Origin: Nonomuraea jabiensis | GTDB taxonomy: Bacteria > Actinomycetota > Actinomycetes > Streptosporangiales > Streptosporangiaceae | Length of the DNA stretch: 64,000 nucleotides | Direction of reading: 5' to 3' | NCBI RefSeq assembly: GCF_014204795.1 | Contig: NZ_JACHMB010000001.1 | Location: 310,001 to 374,000 of the forward strand | Shown here: positions 24,990-34,658 of the stretch, piece after piece | Position numbering within the stretch: the stretch's first letter is position 1 | Layout of the letters: each line of letters starts with the position of its first letter | The notes under the pieces: model-generated | Seen by the model: only the letters and a program-made list of their open reading frames with translations | Databases searched by the model: none | What the model was told of the DNA's origin: nothing | Program-made: the position numbers and the translations under genes

Positions 24990-27269
24990 ATGCGCCACTT
25001 ACGGTTCACCCTCCTGATCCTGGCCACCCTCGTGTGCGTCCTCCCGGCCACTCCCGCCATCGCGGACGTCCGCATCAAGATGGAGCGTCTCGACCGCGGG
25101 CTGGTCGCCGCCACCGTCCCCAACGGTGTCTTCCTGAGCTGGCGTCTTCTCGGCACCGAGGTGACCGGAAGCGGCAGCGGCGGCATGGTCGGCGCCGACT
25201 TCCGCGTCTATCGCGACGGCCGCCCGATCGCCACGGTCACCGACAGCACGAATTACCTCGACCCCACTGGAACCGCCACATCCCGCTACAGCGTGGCACC
25301 GATAATCCGCGGCAAGGAAGGCCGTTCGAGCGCCGCGAGCCGGCCTTGGAGTGAAACGTTTCATCACGTACCGCTCCGCAAACCCGCCGACGGCGTCACA
25401 CCGGTCGGCGAGGCCTACACCTACGCCGCCAACGACATGAGCGTCGGCGACGTGGACGGCGACGGCCGGTACGAACTCGTCGTCAAGTGGGAGCCCTCCA
25501 ACTCCAAGGACGTCTCCCAGCGCGGCTACACCGGTCCCACGTACCTGGACACCTACACGCTCGACGGCAGGCTGCTGTGGCGGCTGGACCTCGGCGTCAA
25601 CATCAGGTCGGGCGCTCACTACACGCAGTTCCTCGTCTACGACTTCGACGGCGACGGCCGTTCGGAACTGATGGTCAAGACGGCGCCGGGCACCCGGCAG
25701 ATCCGTTACGACGCCGCCGGTAACGTGATCGGCGAGCGCTACATCACCATGCCGGAGCACGACGTCAAGGCGGGCCACTCGCACACCGACGACTACCGGC
25801 TGAGCGCCGCCGGCTATTTCGAGCACGTCGTCGAGATGTTCATGAAGTGGCACGAGCACCCCGAAGTGGTCGCCGGGCACTGGCCCGCCACGCTGGAGCA
25901 GGCCTTCGGCATCGCGCCCACACACAGCTACCCGCTCTCCCGCGAGTCCGCGGTCGAGCTCGCCACCTACTTCGTCGACGTCTACGCGCCCGCCCGCAGC
26001 GGCAACAACCGCCTGCGGGAATTCGCCGGGTTCATTCTCACGGGCCCCGAATACCTGTCGGTGTTCGACGGCGCCACAGGCAGGGAGCTTCAGACGATCC
26101 CCTACAAGCCGGGACGCGGCGACGACGGGCTCCTGTGGGGCGACTACGCCATGGCCCGCATCGAGCCGGGCAACCGGGTCGACCGATTCCTGTCCTCGGT
26201 GGCCTACCTGGACGGCAAACGCCCGTCAGCGGTCTTCGCCCGCGGTTACTACACCCGTACCACCCTGGTCGCCTACACCTGGAACGGCCACAAGCTGAAG
26301 GAGGTCTGGTACGTCGACAGCGGCCACGCCCCGATGGCCAATCCCTTCAACGCCGGCCCGCACGGCGTCAACGGCAGCAACCCCGCCTACGCCACCCTCA
26401 CCACCCAGGGCTTCCACTCAATGAGTGTCGCCGACGTGGACGGCGACGGCAAGCAGGAGATCGTGTACGGCGGGGCCACCATCGACGACGACGGCAGCCT
26501 GCTGTACTCCTCCTTCGACGTGGCCCCGCCGGAGAGCAGCGTCCCAGGCCAGAACGTCCGGCTCGGCCACGGCGACGCCATGCACGTCGGCGACCTCGAC
26601 CCTGACCGGCCCGGCCTGGAGATCTGGAGCGTGCACGAGGGCGGGGCCTGGGCGCCGTACGGCTGGGCCATGCGGGACGCCGCCACCGGCAAGGTGCTCT
26701 TCGGCGGCTACAGCGGCCGGGACACCGGGCGCGGGATGGTCGGCGACATCGACCCCGCGGTCCGCGGCCTTGAGGCATGGTCCTCGATGCCCCCCAACCA
26801 GGAGATCGTCTCCGGCCTCTGGTCGGTCCGTGGCGAGCATCTGGGCCGTGTCACACCTGGCACGAACCAGAGCATCCGCTGGGCGGCCGACATGACCACC
26901 CAGCTCATCAACGGCACGGCCACCACCGAGCTCCAGACCCCCACGATCGACGACTGGAAGCGCGGCACGCTGCTCACCGCCACCGGCACGCTCACCAACA
27001 ACTGGACCAAGGGCAACCCCGGCCTGGTCGCCGACGTCTTTGGCGACTGGCGCGAGGAGCTGGTCGTCCGCACCGCCGACAGCCGCGCGGCCCGCATCTA
27101 CCTCAGCACGGAGGTGACCGACCGCAAGCTCTACACCTTGATGCACGATCCGCAGTACCGCGTCGAGGTGGCCAGGCAGCAGACGGGCTACAACCAGCCG
27201 GCCTACCCCAGCTTCTACCTCGCCTCCGACCTCGACTGGTCCAAGGTCCCGATCCCCAGGATCCGCTGA
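24990..27269 (+). CDS. Secreted rhamnogalacturonan lyase (polysaccharide lyase family 11)
   Basis: 759 aa from ATG 24990 (GAGGAGC upstream). A Sec signal peptide covers residues 1-26 (LRFTLLILATLVCVLPATPAIA). The body has the PL11 layout: an N-terminal beta-sandwich (MERLDRGLVAA, GVFLSWRLLGTE, FRVYRDGRPIATVTDSTNYLD) and then an eight-bladed propeller with calcium-binding DVDGDGRYELVVKW, DFDGDGRSELMVKTAPGT and DVDGDGKQEIVYGG repeats. It ends with the usual VTDRKLYTLMHDPQYRVEVARQQTGYNQPAYPSFYL signature, shown here only as a reference to residues ~705-748. These enzymes cleave the rhamnogalacturonan I backbone of pectin by beta-elimination. No carbohydrate-binding module is attached. It stands alone, closed by a strong terminator. 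Confidence 0.93.
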   Translation: MRHLRFTLLILATLVCVLPATPAIADVRIKMERLDRGLVAATVPNGVFLSWRLLGTEVTGSGSGGMVGADFRVYRDGRPIATVTDSTNYLDPTGTATSRYSVAPIIRGKEGRSSAASRPWSETFHHVPLRKPADGVTPVGEAYTYAANDMSVGDVDGDGRYELVVKWEPSNSKDVSQRGYTGPTYLDTYTLDGRLLWRLDLGVNIRSGAHYTQFLVYDFDGDGRSELMVKTAPGTRQIRYDAAGNVIGERYITMPEHDVKAGHSHTDDYRLSAAGYFEHVVEMFMKWHEHPEVVAGHWPATLEQAFGIAPTHSYPLSRESAVELATYFVDVYAPARSGNNRLREFAGFILTGPEYLSVFDGATGRELQTIPYKPGRGDDGLLWGDYAMARIEPGNRVDRFLSSVAYLDGKRPSAVFARGYYTRTTLVAYTWNGHKLKEVWYVDSGHAPMANPFNAGPHGVNGSNPAYATLTTQGFHSMSVADVDGDGKQEIVYGGATIDDDGSLLYSSFDVAPPESSVPGQNVRLGHGDAMHVGDLDPDRPGLEIWSVHEGGAWAPYGWAMRDAATGKVLFGGYSGRDTGRGMVGDIDPAVRGLEAWSSMPPNQEIVSGLWSVRGEHLGRVTPGTNQSIRWAADMTTQLINGTATTELQTPTIDDWKRGTLLTATGTLTNNWTKGNPGLVADVFGDWREELVVRTADSRAARIYLSTEVTDRKLYTLMHDPQYRVEVARQQTGYNQPAYPSFYLASDLDWSKVPIPRIR

Positions 27270-27296
27270 CCCGGACGTGCCACGGCTTCGAAGAGG

Positions 27297-27327
27297 AACC
27301 CCAGCTCGCATCCACCGAGCTGGGGTT
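27297..27327. terminator. Bidirectional-looking stem-loop between converging genes
   Basis: AACCCCAGCTCG (27297-27308) and CGAGCTGGGGTT (27316-27327) form a perfect 12-bp stem with a 7-nt loop. It lies 28 bp after the PL11 stop and 44 bp from the end of the converging ABC permease gene, so it can serve both. Confidence 0.85.
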
Positions 27328-27370
27328 GGTGGGAGCAGGCTCGCGCAGGGGTCGCCGGCAGTCGGCCGGC

Positions 27371-29482
27371 TCAGCTGTCGCCCGCGCGGAGTACCTCGCT
27401 CAGCCGTCGGCGGCGGCGTAGCGCCGATTCGACGGGCACCAGGACGGCGACGGCCGCCAGGAACACGGCCGCCACCAGACCGAGCCCCCACCACGGCAAC
27501 GCCAGGGCCGGATCGGCGCCGGTGAGCAGGTGCAGGGCGAGCGAGCCGAACGTCAGGCGGGCGAGCAGCACCCCGAGCAGCGGACCGCCCACAGCGGCGA
27601 CCACCACCGGCGGCAGCAGTTCTCCCGCGGCGACCCAGCGGGCCTCCCGGGGCCGCAGCCCGAGGGTGCGCAGCCGGGTCAGGGTCTGCCAGCGCTCCGG
27701 CGCGCCGGCTGCCGTGCCGAGAGCGAGTCCCAGCAGGCCCAGAGCCGGCAGGGTCACCGCCGAGACCCACGCCAACCGCAGCAGTCCCGAGGCCAGCGGC
27801 CCCTCCGCAGTCCCGTGGCCGACAGCGGCGCCGAAGGTGAGAGCGTACGAGGCCAGGGCCACGGAGGTCACGAGCACCAGCAGCGGCAGCACCCGGGCAG
27901 AGGTCGCCGCCGCCCTCGCGGCCCCGAACACCGCCAGCGGCCGGCTCGACCGCAGAAGCCGCTTGAGCACGAAGCGCATCGCGAGGGGCAGCGCCCGCGC
28001 CAGCATGAGCGCGCCTGCGAGCGCGCAGAGGGCGGGCGCGCTCGCAGGCAGCACCCCGCCACCGATTCCACGCTGGTACAGAGCGACGACGGCGCCGGAC
28101 GAGGCCACCAGCACCCCGGTCTCAAGGGCGGCCCGCCGCAGTCGTACGGTGTTACGCAGCCACCGCCGCGCACTCCGGTTGGCCGGGACGCGGCGATCCC
28201 GGGTGGCGCGGGCGGCGGTGAGCGTGCCGAACCCCGGTCCGGCGGCGACGGCGGTGACCACCACGGGAGCCACCCACTCCCAGGAGACCCCCGGCGCGAC
28301 GGCCCGGGCCAGTCCGAGCCCGGCCGCCGCGGCCAGCAGCGCCATCACGGCGGATTCGAGCAGCAGCTCGCCACCGATCACCGGTAGCGACATCCCTCTC
28401 TGCCGGGCGGCGGCCAGGGCGGGGGCACGGCGGCGTACCAGCAGGTCGGCGGCGAGCAGCAGGACCAGGACCGCGACGGCGAGCAGGGTGACGAGCAGGA
28501 GGGACGCCTGCGCGAACGCGGCGTCGACCTGGGAGCTCACGTTCCGCAACACCCCGTCGAGCCGGGTCTCCCACTTCAGCGAGCCGTCCCGGGCGCCGGA
28601 GGAGCCGGAGGCCGCCTTGAGCGCGACCACCTTCGCGGCGACCGACGGGACCGCGTCCCAGGTGAGCCGGGCCGGGTCGGGCGTGAACCAGACGGTACGC
28701 CGCAACTCGTCCTGGCCGAAGGCGAGCCGGGCATCGGGCAGCGAGTCGCGTGACAGCAGCCCGGCGAACCGGGTGCTGCCCGTGCCGTCCGCGCCGGCGA
28801 CGGGACTCAGCAGCGAGGGGAGGAGCCGCCAGGCGGGATCGGCGCTGTCCCGAGGCCGGAAGATGCCGCTGACCTGGACCTTCTTGACATTCCCCTGGTC
28901 GTCTGCCAGCGGGATGCGGGCGCCGGGACGGAGCTGGAGAGCGGCGGCGTCCGCCTCCGACAGGCCCACCTGCACCGGCCACGGCGGCGCGCCGTAGGGA
29001 ACCTCCGCCGTCGCGGAGGCGGTGGGCCGGGGCGGGCCGCCCGCGATCCAGGTCACGTCGGGCCCACCGTCGCGGGCCACGTAGGCGAGCTGGAACGTAC
29101 GCAGCACGCTGCCATCGGTGATCTTGAGGGTGGGGCTGGTGACGGTGGCGACGGGTGGACGCAGGGCGGCGCGCAGGCCGGGGCCGAGTTCGTCCGTCGC
29201 CCTGGCTCGGAAGTCGTCGACGTCCTCGGCGAGGCGGGGGTGCCGGACGCGGCTGCCGGCCGGCCCGTCGTCGCCTTCCATGCGGGCGTGGACCTGGAGG
29301 TCGCCGCCGGTCCTGCGTACCGCGTCCCGTACGGCGGAGTCGGCGGTCGCCGACAACGTCGGCGGCATCGCGCCGGCGAGCAGCGTGACGACCGCCACCA
29401 CGACGGCGGCCAGGAGCAGCGGCCCGGCGTCCGCGCGGGCGCGGCCGACGACGCTGGGCCAGTGCGGCGCCGGGATCCTCAC
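27371..29482 (-). CDS. FtsX-like ABC transporter permease (second subunit)
   Basis: 703 aa. The start is GTG 29482, which overlaps the upstream permease stop by 4 bp (GTGA); the frame upstream of it is not protein-like. One N-terminal membrane segment (GPLLLAAVVVAVVTLLAGAMPPTL) is followed by a ~320-residue extracytoplasmic domain. Then come about seven to nine further segments, including the FtsX/MacB-like LLLVTLLAVAVLVLLLAADLLVRRR and VSAVTLPALGLLGLALGTAAG. With the 1056-aa permease and two ATPases it forms a MacB/LolCDE-like or BceAB-like transporter. Such systems extrude or detach amphipathic peptides or lipids, fitting self-protection against the peptide made by the operon upstream. This role is inferred. 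Confidence 0.8.
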   Translation of the reverse strand: MRIPAPHWPSVVGRARADAGPLLLAAVVVAVVTLLAGAMPPTLSATADSAVRDAVRRTGGDLQVHARMEGDDGPAGSRVRHPRLAEDVDDFRARATDELGPGLRAALRPPVATVTSPTLKITDGSVLRTFQLAYVARDGGPDVTWIAGGPPRPTASATAEVPYGAPPWPVQVGLSEADAAALQLRPGARIPLADDQGNVKKVQVSGIFRPRDSADPAWRLLPSLLSPVAGADGTGSTRFAGLLSRDSLPDARLAFGQDELRRTVWFTPDPARLTWDAVPSVAAKVVALKAASGSSGARDGSLKWETRLDGVLRNVSSQVDAAFAQASLLLVTLLAVAVLVLLLAADLLVRRRAPALAAARQRGMSLPVIGGELLLESAVMALLAAAAGLGLARAVAPGVSWEWVAPVVVTAVAAGPGFGTLTAARATRDRRVPANRSARRWLRNTVRLRRAALETGVLVASSGAVVALYQRGIGGGVLPASAPALCALAGALMLARALPLAMRFVLKRLLRSSRPLAVFGAARAAATSARVLPLLVLVTSVALASYALTFGAAVGHGTAEGPLASGLLRLAWVSAVTLPALGLLGLALGTAAGAPERWQTLTRLRTLGLRPREARWVAAGELLPPVVVAAVGGPLLGVLLARLTFGSLALHLLTGADPALALPWWGLGLVAAVFLAAVAVLVPVESALRRRRRLSEVLRAGDS

Positions 29483-32400
29483 GACGCCACCCGCAGATAC
29501 GCGGCATCGGCAAGCCGGGCCTGGACGACGACCACCACGCTCACCGCCAGCGCGCACCCGGCCAGCAGCCCGGTGAGCAGGGCGGCCTCGGCGGCCCACG
29601 GCCAGACGGGCAGCACCTCGGGAACGGGAGCGGCACCGGTGTCGGAGCGGACGAGCAGCGGCGCGACGACGCGGGTGGCCAGCGCGCCGACGACCGCGCC
29701 CACCGCGAGCAGCGGCAGCAGGATGCCGACGTGCTGGCCGAGCAGCACGGTACGGATCTCGCGCCGGGTCATCCCGAGCCCCCGCAGGCGCGCCATCTCG
29801 ACCGCGCGGGCCCGCAGGTCGAACGTCACGTGCAGGACGATCCCGGCGATCATCAGCAGCACTGCGGCCGGTACGAGCAGCCGGAGCACGGCCGGGAGCC
29901 CGGCCCGCAGCGGACCGCCGGTGAGCCGGGCGGTCTCGGACGCGCGCGTGGTGACGCTGCCGAGGCGGAGATCGGCCGCATCACCTCTGGCGGGATGGCC
30001 GACCCACCACGCGTCCACGGGCACGTCGAAGTCGCCGCTGACGGCGAGGGCGCGGGAGAGGGCGTCGAAGTCGGCCAGGATGGCCGCGGCACCCGGAGCG
30101 GACGGCACGGCCGGCAGCACCTCGGCCACGCTGACCTGTACGGGGGTGAGGCCGACGGTGAGGTCGAGCCGGGAGCCGCGCCGGGCGCCCACCTCGTCGG
30201 CGAAGCGGGCGGAGACGGCGACGGGCACCGGTCCCGGTGCCGGGAAAGCAGTGGCGACCAGGGTCCTGGCGGCGTCAGGCGGGCCCTTCAGCGCGACGGT
30301 CGTGGTCATCCTCAGCTCGGTGCCCGCGGAGGTGCTGGTCAGGGCGACGGCCGGAGTGCCGAGCTGCCCGGGGGCCGGCCCGGCCGAGGTGGCGGTCCAG
30401 GGCGATGTCCCAGAGGCCGTTCCCGCCACGGTGAGAGTCACGGCGACGCGGCTCTCCCCCGTCGGGGCGTCCGCCAGGGCATCGGAGTGGCCGGTGCCGA
30501 CGTTCCCCGTCGCGATCGCGAACGGAAGGGACACCGCGACCAGCCGGAGCCCTTCGGCCGTCGCGCAGTCCGGCAGCGGATGCGCTTTGCCGTCGAGCGG
30601 GATGGGTTCACCGGTGCAGGGCGTACGCAGCCCTGTCGCATCCTGGAACAGCAGCCGGGGCGTCACGGTGAGCGGCGTCGTACCGGTCGCGTCAGCGACC
30701 AGGGAGAGCGCGGCTCCGGCCGGTACGGGAACACCGGCGGCGCGCGTCGGCGGCGCGAGAGCGGCGCCCAGCGCGTTCCAGGTGCGTCCGTCGTTCAGCC
30801 GTCCGCGCAGCAGCGCCCCGGCACGAGTGGTGTCCACGGCGATCAGCCGCGGCGGGTCACCGGCGCCGCCGAGCCACTGCCCGACCGCGACGCCACGATC
30901 GGTGGCCGGGCTCACCTCTCCCCCGGTGGCCGCGCCGACCACTGGGCCCTGCCCGGCGGCGGGCGGGGCGGTGAGCGTGAGCGCGAGATCGGTGCCGACG
31001 GACAGATCGGCCTGCTCTTGCTGGGAGCGCTGCCACGTGGCGTCGAACCCGATCCCGTACGTGGCCGCCGCGCAGCCCAGCCCGATGAGCAGCCCCGCCG
31101 CGACCGCCTGTGGCCTGCGGGCGGCTTCGAACGCGGCCAGCGGAACGATCAGCCCGCGAGCCCGGCCGGCCAGCCGTTCCACAGCGCGCAAGGCGGGCCA
31201 CACCAGGCGCAACGCCACCGCGGATCCGGCGATGAGCAGCAGCGCGGGAGCAAGCACCCGTACGGCGTCGACGGGAGACCCCGAACCGGTCGGCTGATCG
31301 CGTAACTGCCACCAGCCGACGGCGGCGAGCGCCACGAGCAGCACATCGGCGCCGGATCGGGCGAGCAGATCCCGCCGCCCGCGTACACCTCCGGAGGGGG
31401 TCCGCAGCGAGGGCACGACGAGCACCACCGCCAGCGCCAGCGCGCCACCGGCGACGGACAGCACCTGTGCGGCGTTCACGCCGAAAGGCGTGGCGAGCCC
31501 GGCCCCGGCCATCGGCGGCAGCCGGGTCAGCCCGGCGTGCAGGGCGGACGAGGCCGGGATCGCGACCGCGGTGGCGAGCACGGCGAGCGCGCCGGCCTCG
31601 ACGAGCGCGGCGGTGGCGAGCTGGCCGCGGCCGACGCCCAGCGCGGACAGCAGGGCGGTCTCGTCGCCGCGCACACCGGCGCTGAGCCGACCGGCGAGGG
31701 CGAGGGCGGTCGCGGTCAGGACGAGGCCGATGGCGGCGACGGCGAGCACCGCGGCCGTGGTGACCCGCTGCTGATCGTGGGCGGCCAGCAGGGTCGAGGG
31801 CAATCGGGAGGCGACTCGCTGGATCCGTACCCGGTCGCCGAGCGTCTGCCCCAGCCGGCGGTCGGCGCCGAGCACGGCCTGGGTGACGGTGTCGAGGTCA
31901 CGGCCGGCGGGGGCGGACAGGTCGGGGTGGGCGCTGATCTCGAGCCGGTCGAGGGTGGAGCCGCCGCCGAGCAGGTCGGCGAGGTCGACGATGAACGGCC
32001 CGTACGCGTGAACCGGCTGTGCGGAGCGGCCGTCGCGGTAGGCCGGATCGTATCCGGAGGCGGCGAGGGGGTCACGGTCCCAGCCGGTGACCGGCAGCGG
32101 GCGTACGACCCCGACCACGCTCACCTCGATCCTCTGGTCGGGATCGTCGGCCAGCTCTCTGCCGAGGCGGACCCGGCTGCCGACGGTCAGGCCCAGCTGC
32201 CGTGCGGTGCTCTCCAGGACAACGGCCTCCGCCGGCGCGGCACCCGCCCGCGGCAGGCGTCCGGCGGCCAGTCGGGTGCGGGCCGGCAGGTCCTCCATCC
32301 CCGACAGGTACGCCACAGCCGGAACACCGGCGCTGGGGAGCGACCGCATCGCGGACGAGGCGCGCGCGGCCGTCGTCGTCGCGAACGGAGCGAGGGCCGA

Positions 32401-32649
32401 GGTCAGCACGCCGCGGGTGTCGTCGGCGACGGATCTCGCGTGCTCGCCGCGAACGGTGACGGTGTAGGCGGTGACGTCGATCTGGTCGGGGGTGGCGCGA
32501 GAGGCGGCGGTCTCCAGCGCCTGCTCGGCGGTACGGGTGAGCAGGAGGGCGCAGGTGCCCAGCAGCGTGGGGCCGACCACGGCGACGGCGAGGAGGGCTG
32601 CCAGCAAGGGCCATTGCGCACGGGCTCGCCGGGCGACCAGCCTCAGCAC
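29479..32649 (-). CDS. FtsX-like ABC transporter permease (large subunit)
   Basis: 1056 aa from GTG 32649. An N-terminal membrane segment (WPLLAALLAVAVVGPTLLGTCALLL) precedes a ~220-residue outside domain. The first FtsX core follows (VLAVAAIGLVLTATALALAGRLSAG; RGQLATAALVEAGALAVLATAVAIP). After a second large extracytoplasmic domain comes a second FtsX core (AVLLMIAGIVLHVTFDLRARAVEMARLRGLGMTRREIRTV region, ~residues 940-985). The short RxRGLGMTRREIR loop is the usual coupling helix for the ATPase. The duplicated core makes it about twice the size of a single MacB-like permease. It lies 19 bp after its ATPase gene and overlaps the second permease by 4 bp. Confidence 0.8.
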   Translation of the reverse strand: MLRLVARRARAQWPLLAALLAVAVVGPTLLGTCALLLTRTAEQALETAASRATPDQIDVTAYTVTVRGEHARSVADDTRGVLTSALAPFATTTAARASSAMRSLPSAGVPAVAYLSGMEDLPARTRLAAGRLPRAGAAPAEAVVLESTARQLGLTVGSRVRLGRELADDPDQRIEVSVVGVVRPLPVTGWDRDPLAASGYDPAYRDGRSAQPVHAYGPFIVDLADLLGGGSTLDRLEISAHPDLSAPAGRDLDTVTQAVLGADRRLGQTLGDRVRIQRVASRLPSTLLAAHDQQRVTTAAVLAVAAIGLVLTATALALAGRLSAGVRGDETALLSALGVGRGQLATAALVEAGALAVLATAVAIPASSALHAGLTRLPPMAGAGLATPFGVNAAQVLSVAGGALALAVVLVVPSLRTPSGGVRGRRDLLARSGADVLLVALAAVGWWQLRDQPTGSGSPVDAVRVLAPALLLIAGSAVALRLVWPALRAVERLAGRARGLIVPLAAFEAARRPQAVAAGLLIGLGCAAATYGIGFDATWQRSQQEQADLSVGTDLALTLTAPPAAGQGPVVGAATGGEVSPATDRGVAVGQWLGGAGDPPRLIAVDTTRAGALLRGRLNDGRTWNALGAALAPPTRAAGVPVPAGAALSLVADATGTTPLTVTPRLLFQDATGLRTPCTGEPIPLDGKAHPLPDCATAEGLRLVAVSLPFAIATGNVGTGHSDALADAPTGESRVAVTLTVAGTASGTSPWTATSAGPAPGQLGTPAVALTSTSAGTELRMTTTVALKGPPDAARTLVATAFPAPGPVPVAVSARFADEVGARRGSRLDLTVGLTPVQVSVAEVLPAVPSAPGAAAILADFDALSRALAVSGDFDVPVDAWWVGHPARGDAADLRLGSVTTRASETARLTGGPLRAGLPAVLRLLVPAAVLLMIAGIVLHVTFDLRARAVEMARLRGLGMTRREIRTVLLGQHVGILLPLLAVGAVVGALATRVVAPLLVRSDTGAAPVPEVLPVWPWAAEAALLTGLLAGCALAVSVVVVVQARLADAAYLRVAS

Positions 32650-32668
32650 GGACCACCACTCTTACTGA

Positions 32669-33409
32669 TCACGAATCGCCCCGACCGTTGGAGCGCTCGT
32701 AGAGCTGCCCGTCAGAGTGCATGCCGGGATGCTCGTCGAGATGCCCGTCGTTGATGCGGATCACCCGATCCGCCAGCGCGAGCATCGTCGGATCATGCGT
32801 GGAGACCAGCGCCGTCACCCCCTCGGACTCCACCACCCCGCGCAGCAGCGCCATCACCGACAGACCGGTCTCGGCGTCCAGCTGCCCGGTCGGCTCGTCC
32901 GCGATCAGCAGCCGGGGCGAGGCGGCCAGCGCCCGGGCGATCGCCACCCGCTGCTGCTGCCCGCCGGACAGCTCCGCGGGCAGCTGCTCGGCATGGGCGG
33001 CCAGTCCGACCAGTTCCAGCAGCAGCGCGACCCGCCGCTCCCGCTCCACCGGCGCTACGCGGGCCAGCCGCAGCGGGGCGCCCACGTTCTCCGCGGCCGA
33101 CAACACCGGGATCAGGCCGAAGGTCTGGAAGACGTACGAGACCTTCTCCCGCCGCAGCAGGGACAGGCCGTCCTCGTCGAGGGCGGTGACGTCCGTTCCG
33201 TCGACGAGGACCGTACCGGAGTCCGGGCGGTCCAGGCCGCCGATGATGTTGAGCAGCGTGGTCTTGCCGGAGCCGGACCGCCCGACGAGGGCGGTCATGG
33301 TGCCGGCCGCGAGCTCGAACGTCACGTCCCGCAACGCGTGCACGGCGGTCGCCCCGCTGCCGTACCGGCGATGAACGCCACGCACCCTGACCAGGGGCCC
33401 GCCGTTCAT
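32669..33409 (-). CDS. ABC transporter ATPase (LolD/MacB type)
   Basis: 246 aa. Walker A GRSGSGKTTLLNI (~42-54), Q-loop VFQTFGLIPVLSAAENV, signature LSGGQQQRVAIARALA (~145-160), Walker B LLIADEPTG with QLDAETG D-loop, and switch His in LVSTHDP are all intact. The Q-loop and ADEPTGQLD wording place it in the LolD/MacB/FtsE group that drives FtsX-like permeases. The start ATG 33409 overlaps the stop of the preceding ATPase gene by 4 bp (ATGA). It should power the two permeases downstream. Confidence 0.9.
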   Translation of the reverse strand: MNGGPLVRVRGVHRRYGSGATAVHALRDVTFELAAGTMTALVGRSGSGKTTLLNIIGGLDRPDSGTVLVDGTDVTALDEDGLSLLRREKVSYVFQTFGLIPVLSAAENVGAPLRLARVAPVERERRVALLLELVGLAAHAEQLPAELSGGQQQRVAIARALAASPRLLIADEPTGQLDAETGLSVMALLRGVVESEGVTALVSTHDPTMLALADRVIRINDGHLDEHPGMHSDGQLYERSNGRGDS

Positions 33410-34338
33410 CCGGGCCCGCCGCCGTCGGGACGGATCGCGACGTGATCGGCCTCCAGCACCAGCCGGACCCGTCGCGTCAACGCCAGCGCCTCCCGGTAGT
33501 CGCGCGGCACCTGGATCCGCCCGGCCCGGTCCATCACCGCGTATTCCTCGGCGATCACCTGCGGGGCGCCGTCGTCTCCGGTGGCGGTACGCCGCAAAAC
33601 CTCGCTGCTCGTGCGCCCGTCGCGAATCGCCACCGTCCGCTCCACCTGCCCGCTGACCGCGGGATCGTGGGTCACGATGACGACGGTGACGCCCAGCCGC
33701 CGGTTGATCTCCCGTAACAGCCCGAACACCGCGGCCGACGTGGCGCTGTCCAGTTCGCCGGTCGGCTCATCGGCCAGCAGCACCCTGGGCTCGTTGGCGA
33801 GGGCCACCGCGATGGCCACCCGCATCTGCTGCCCGCCGGACAGCTGCGCGGGCCGCCGCTCGGCGCAATCGGCGACGTCGAGCAGGTCCAGCAACTCGGC
33901 AGCGCGCCTGCGGCGTACCCGGGCGGGAGTGCGGGCCGCTGTCATCGGCAGGTCGACCATCTGCCGCGCGGTCAGGTACGGGATGAGGTTGGCGGCCGTC
34001 TGCTGGCGTACGAGTCCCACGGTGTGCCGCCGATACCGGACCCGATCGGCCCGCGACATGTCCAGCAGATTCCACTGATCGACCCGCACCCGCCCGGCGG
34101 TGGGAGCGTCGACCCCGGCCAGGATGGACAGCAACGTCGACTTCCCCGACCCGGACGCTCCGACGACGGCCACCATCTCCCCGCTGTCGACGACCAGGTC
34201 CAGCCCCTGCAGCGCCTGCACCTCGACCGACCCGGACTGGTAGATCCGCACCAGACTCTCGCAAACGATCAGCGCGTCCCGTCCGAACTCCGGCGCCTTC
34301 GCGGGAGGCTGCGGCAGGGATAAGGGCGTGATGGACAT
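33406..34338 (-). CDS. ABC transporter ATPase with C-terminal AbrB-like domain
   Basis: 310 aa from ATG 34338, behind GAGGAGG. The ATPase part, residues ~25-245, is complete: Walker A GASGSGKSTLLSI, Q-loop VGLVRQQTAANLIPYLTA, signature LSGGQQMRVAIAVALA, Walker B VLLADEPTGELD and switch VTHDPAVSG. Unusually, residues ~258-305 resemble a SpoVT/AbrB swapped-hairpin domain (YAVMDRAGRIQVPRDYREALAL then RVRLVLEADHVAIRP). AbrB domains normally bind DNA or mediate dimerisation. Here the domain could tie transporter state to gene control or simply pair the ATPases. Two different ATPase genes for one permease pair suggests a heterodimeric engine. Confidence 0.82.
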   Translation of the reverse strand: MSITPLSLPQPPAKAPEFGRDALIVCESLVRIYQSGSVEVQALQGLDLVVDSGEMVAVVGASGSGKSTLLSILAGVDAPTAGRVRVDQWNLLDMSRADRVRYRRHTVGLVRQQTAANLIPYLTARQMVDLPMTAARTPARVRRRRAAELLDLLDVADCAERRPAQLSGGQQMRVAIAVALANEPRVLLADEPTGELDSATSAAVFGLLREINRRLGVTVVIVTHDPAVSGQVERTVAIRDGRTSSEVLRRTATGDDGAPQVIAEEYAVMDRAGRIQVPRDYREALALTRRVRLVLEADHVAIRPDGGGPG

Positions 34339-34658
34339 CCCCCTCCTCAACCCCGGGCACGGCTCTGCCTTCGGGCCAGACTCTATCGTCCTCGCAAATC
34401 GGACCCCAAGCCCCTTTCATACCGCACCGTGCGCTCGCGGGAAGCCCTGGGCCGGGCCTGCTCGTGTGCTGCTCGGACGACCGGCACGTACTGCGTCCGC
34501 TCACCCCGGAGATCGGTTCTGCGACCTCCGCGATCCAGGCGACGCTCCGCCACGATGACCGGACCATCAGCGCCTACGGGCCGGGAGACGTCTGCGGAAA
34601 CGACCCCAACGCCACTACCAGCGGCGACAAGCCGAGATCGATAAGTGCGGCTGGACTA
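34339..34658. other. 320-bp gap between the peptide-export operon and the ABC system
   Basis: No conserved protein could be recognised in either strand. A plus-strand frame at 34464-34688 (ending ISAAGLLRKRAQQAR) has no familiar motif. The gap should hold the end of the S26/90-aa transcript and the promoter of the leftward ABC genes, but no clear hexamers or stem-loop were seen. Confidence 0.4.

Noticed and set aside
29240..31297. Long Ser/Thr/Ala/Arg-rich plus-strand frame over the large permease gene
   Set aside because: Low-complexity antisense product; no ribosome site and no conserved domain.
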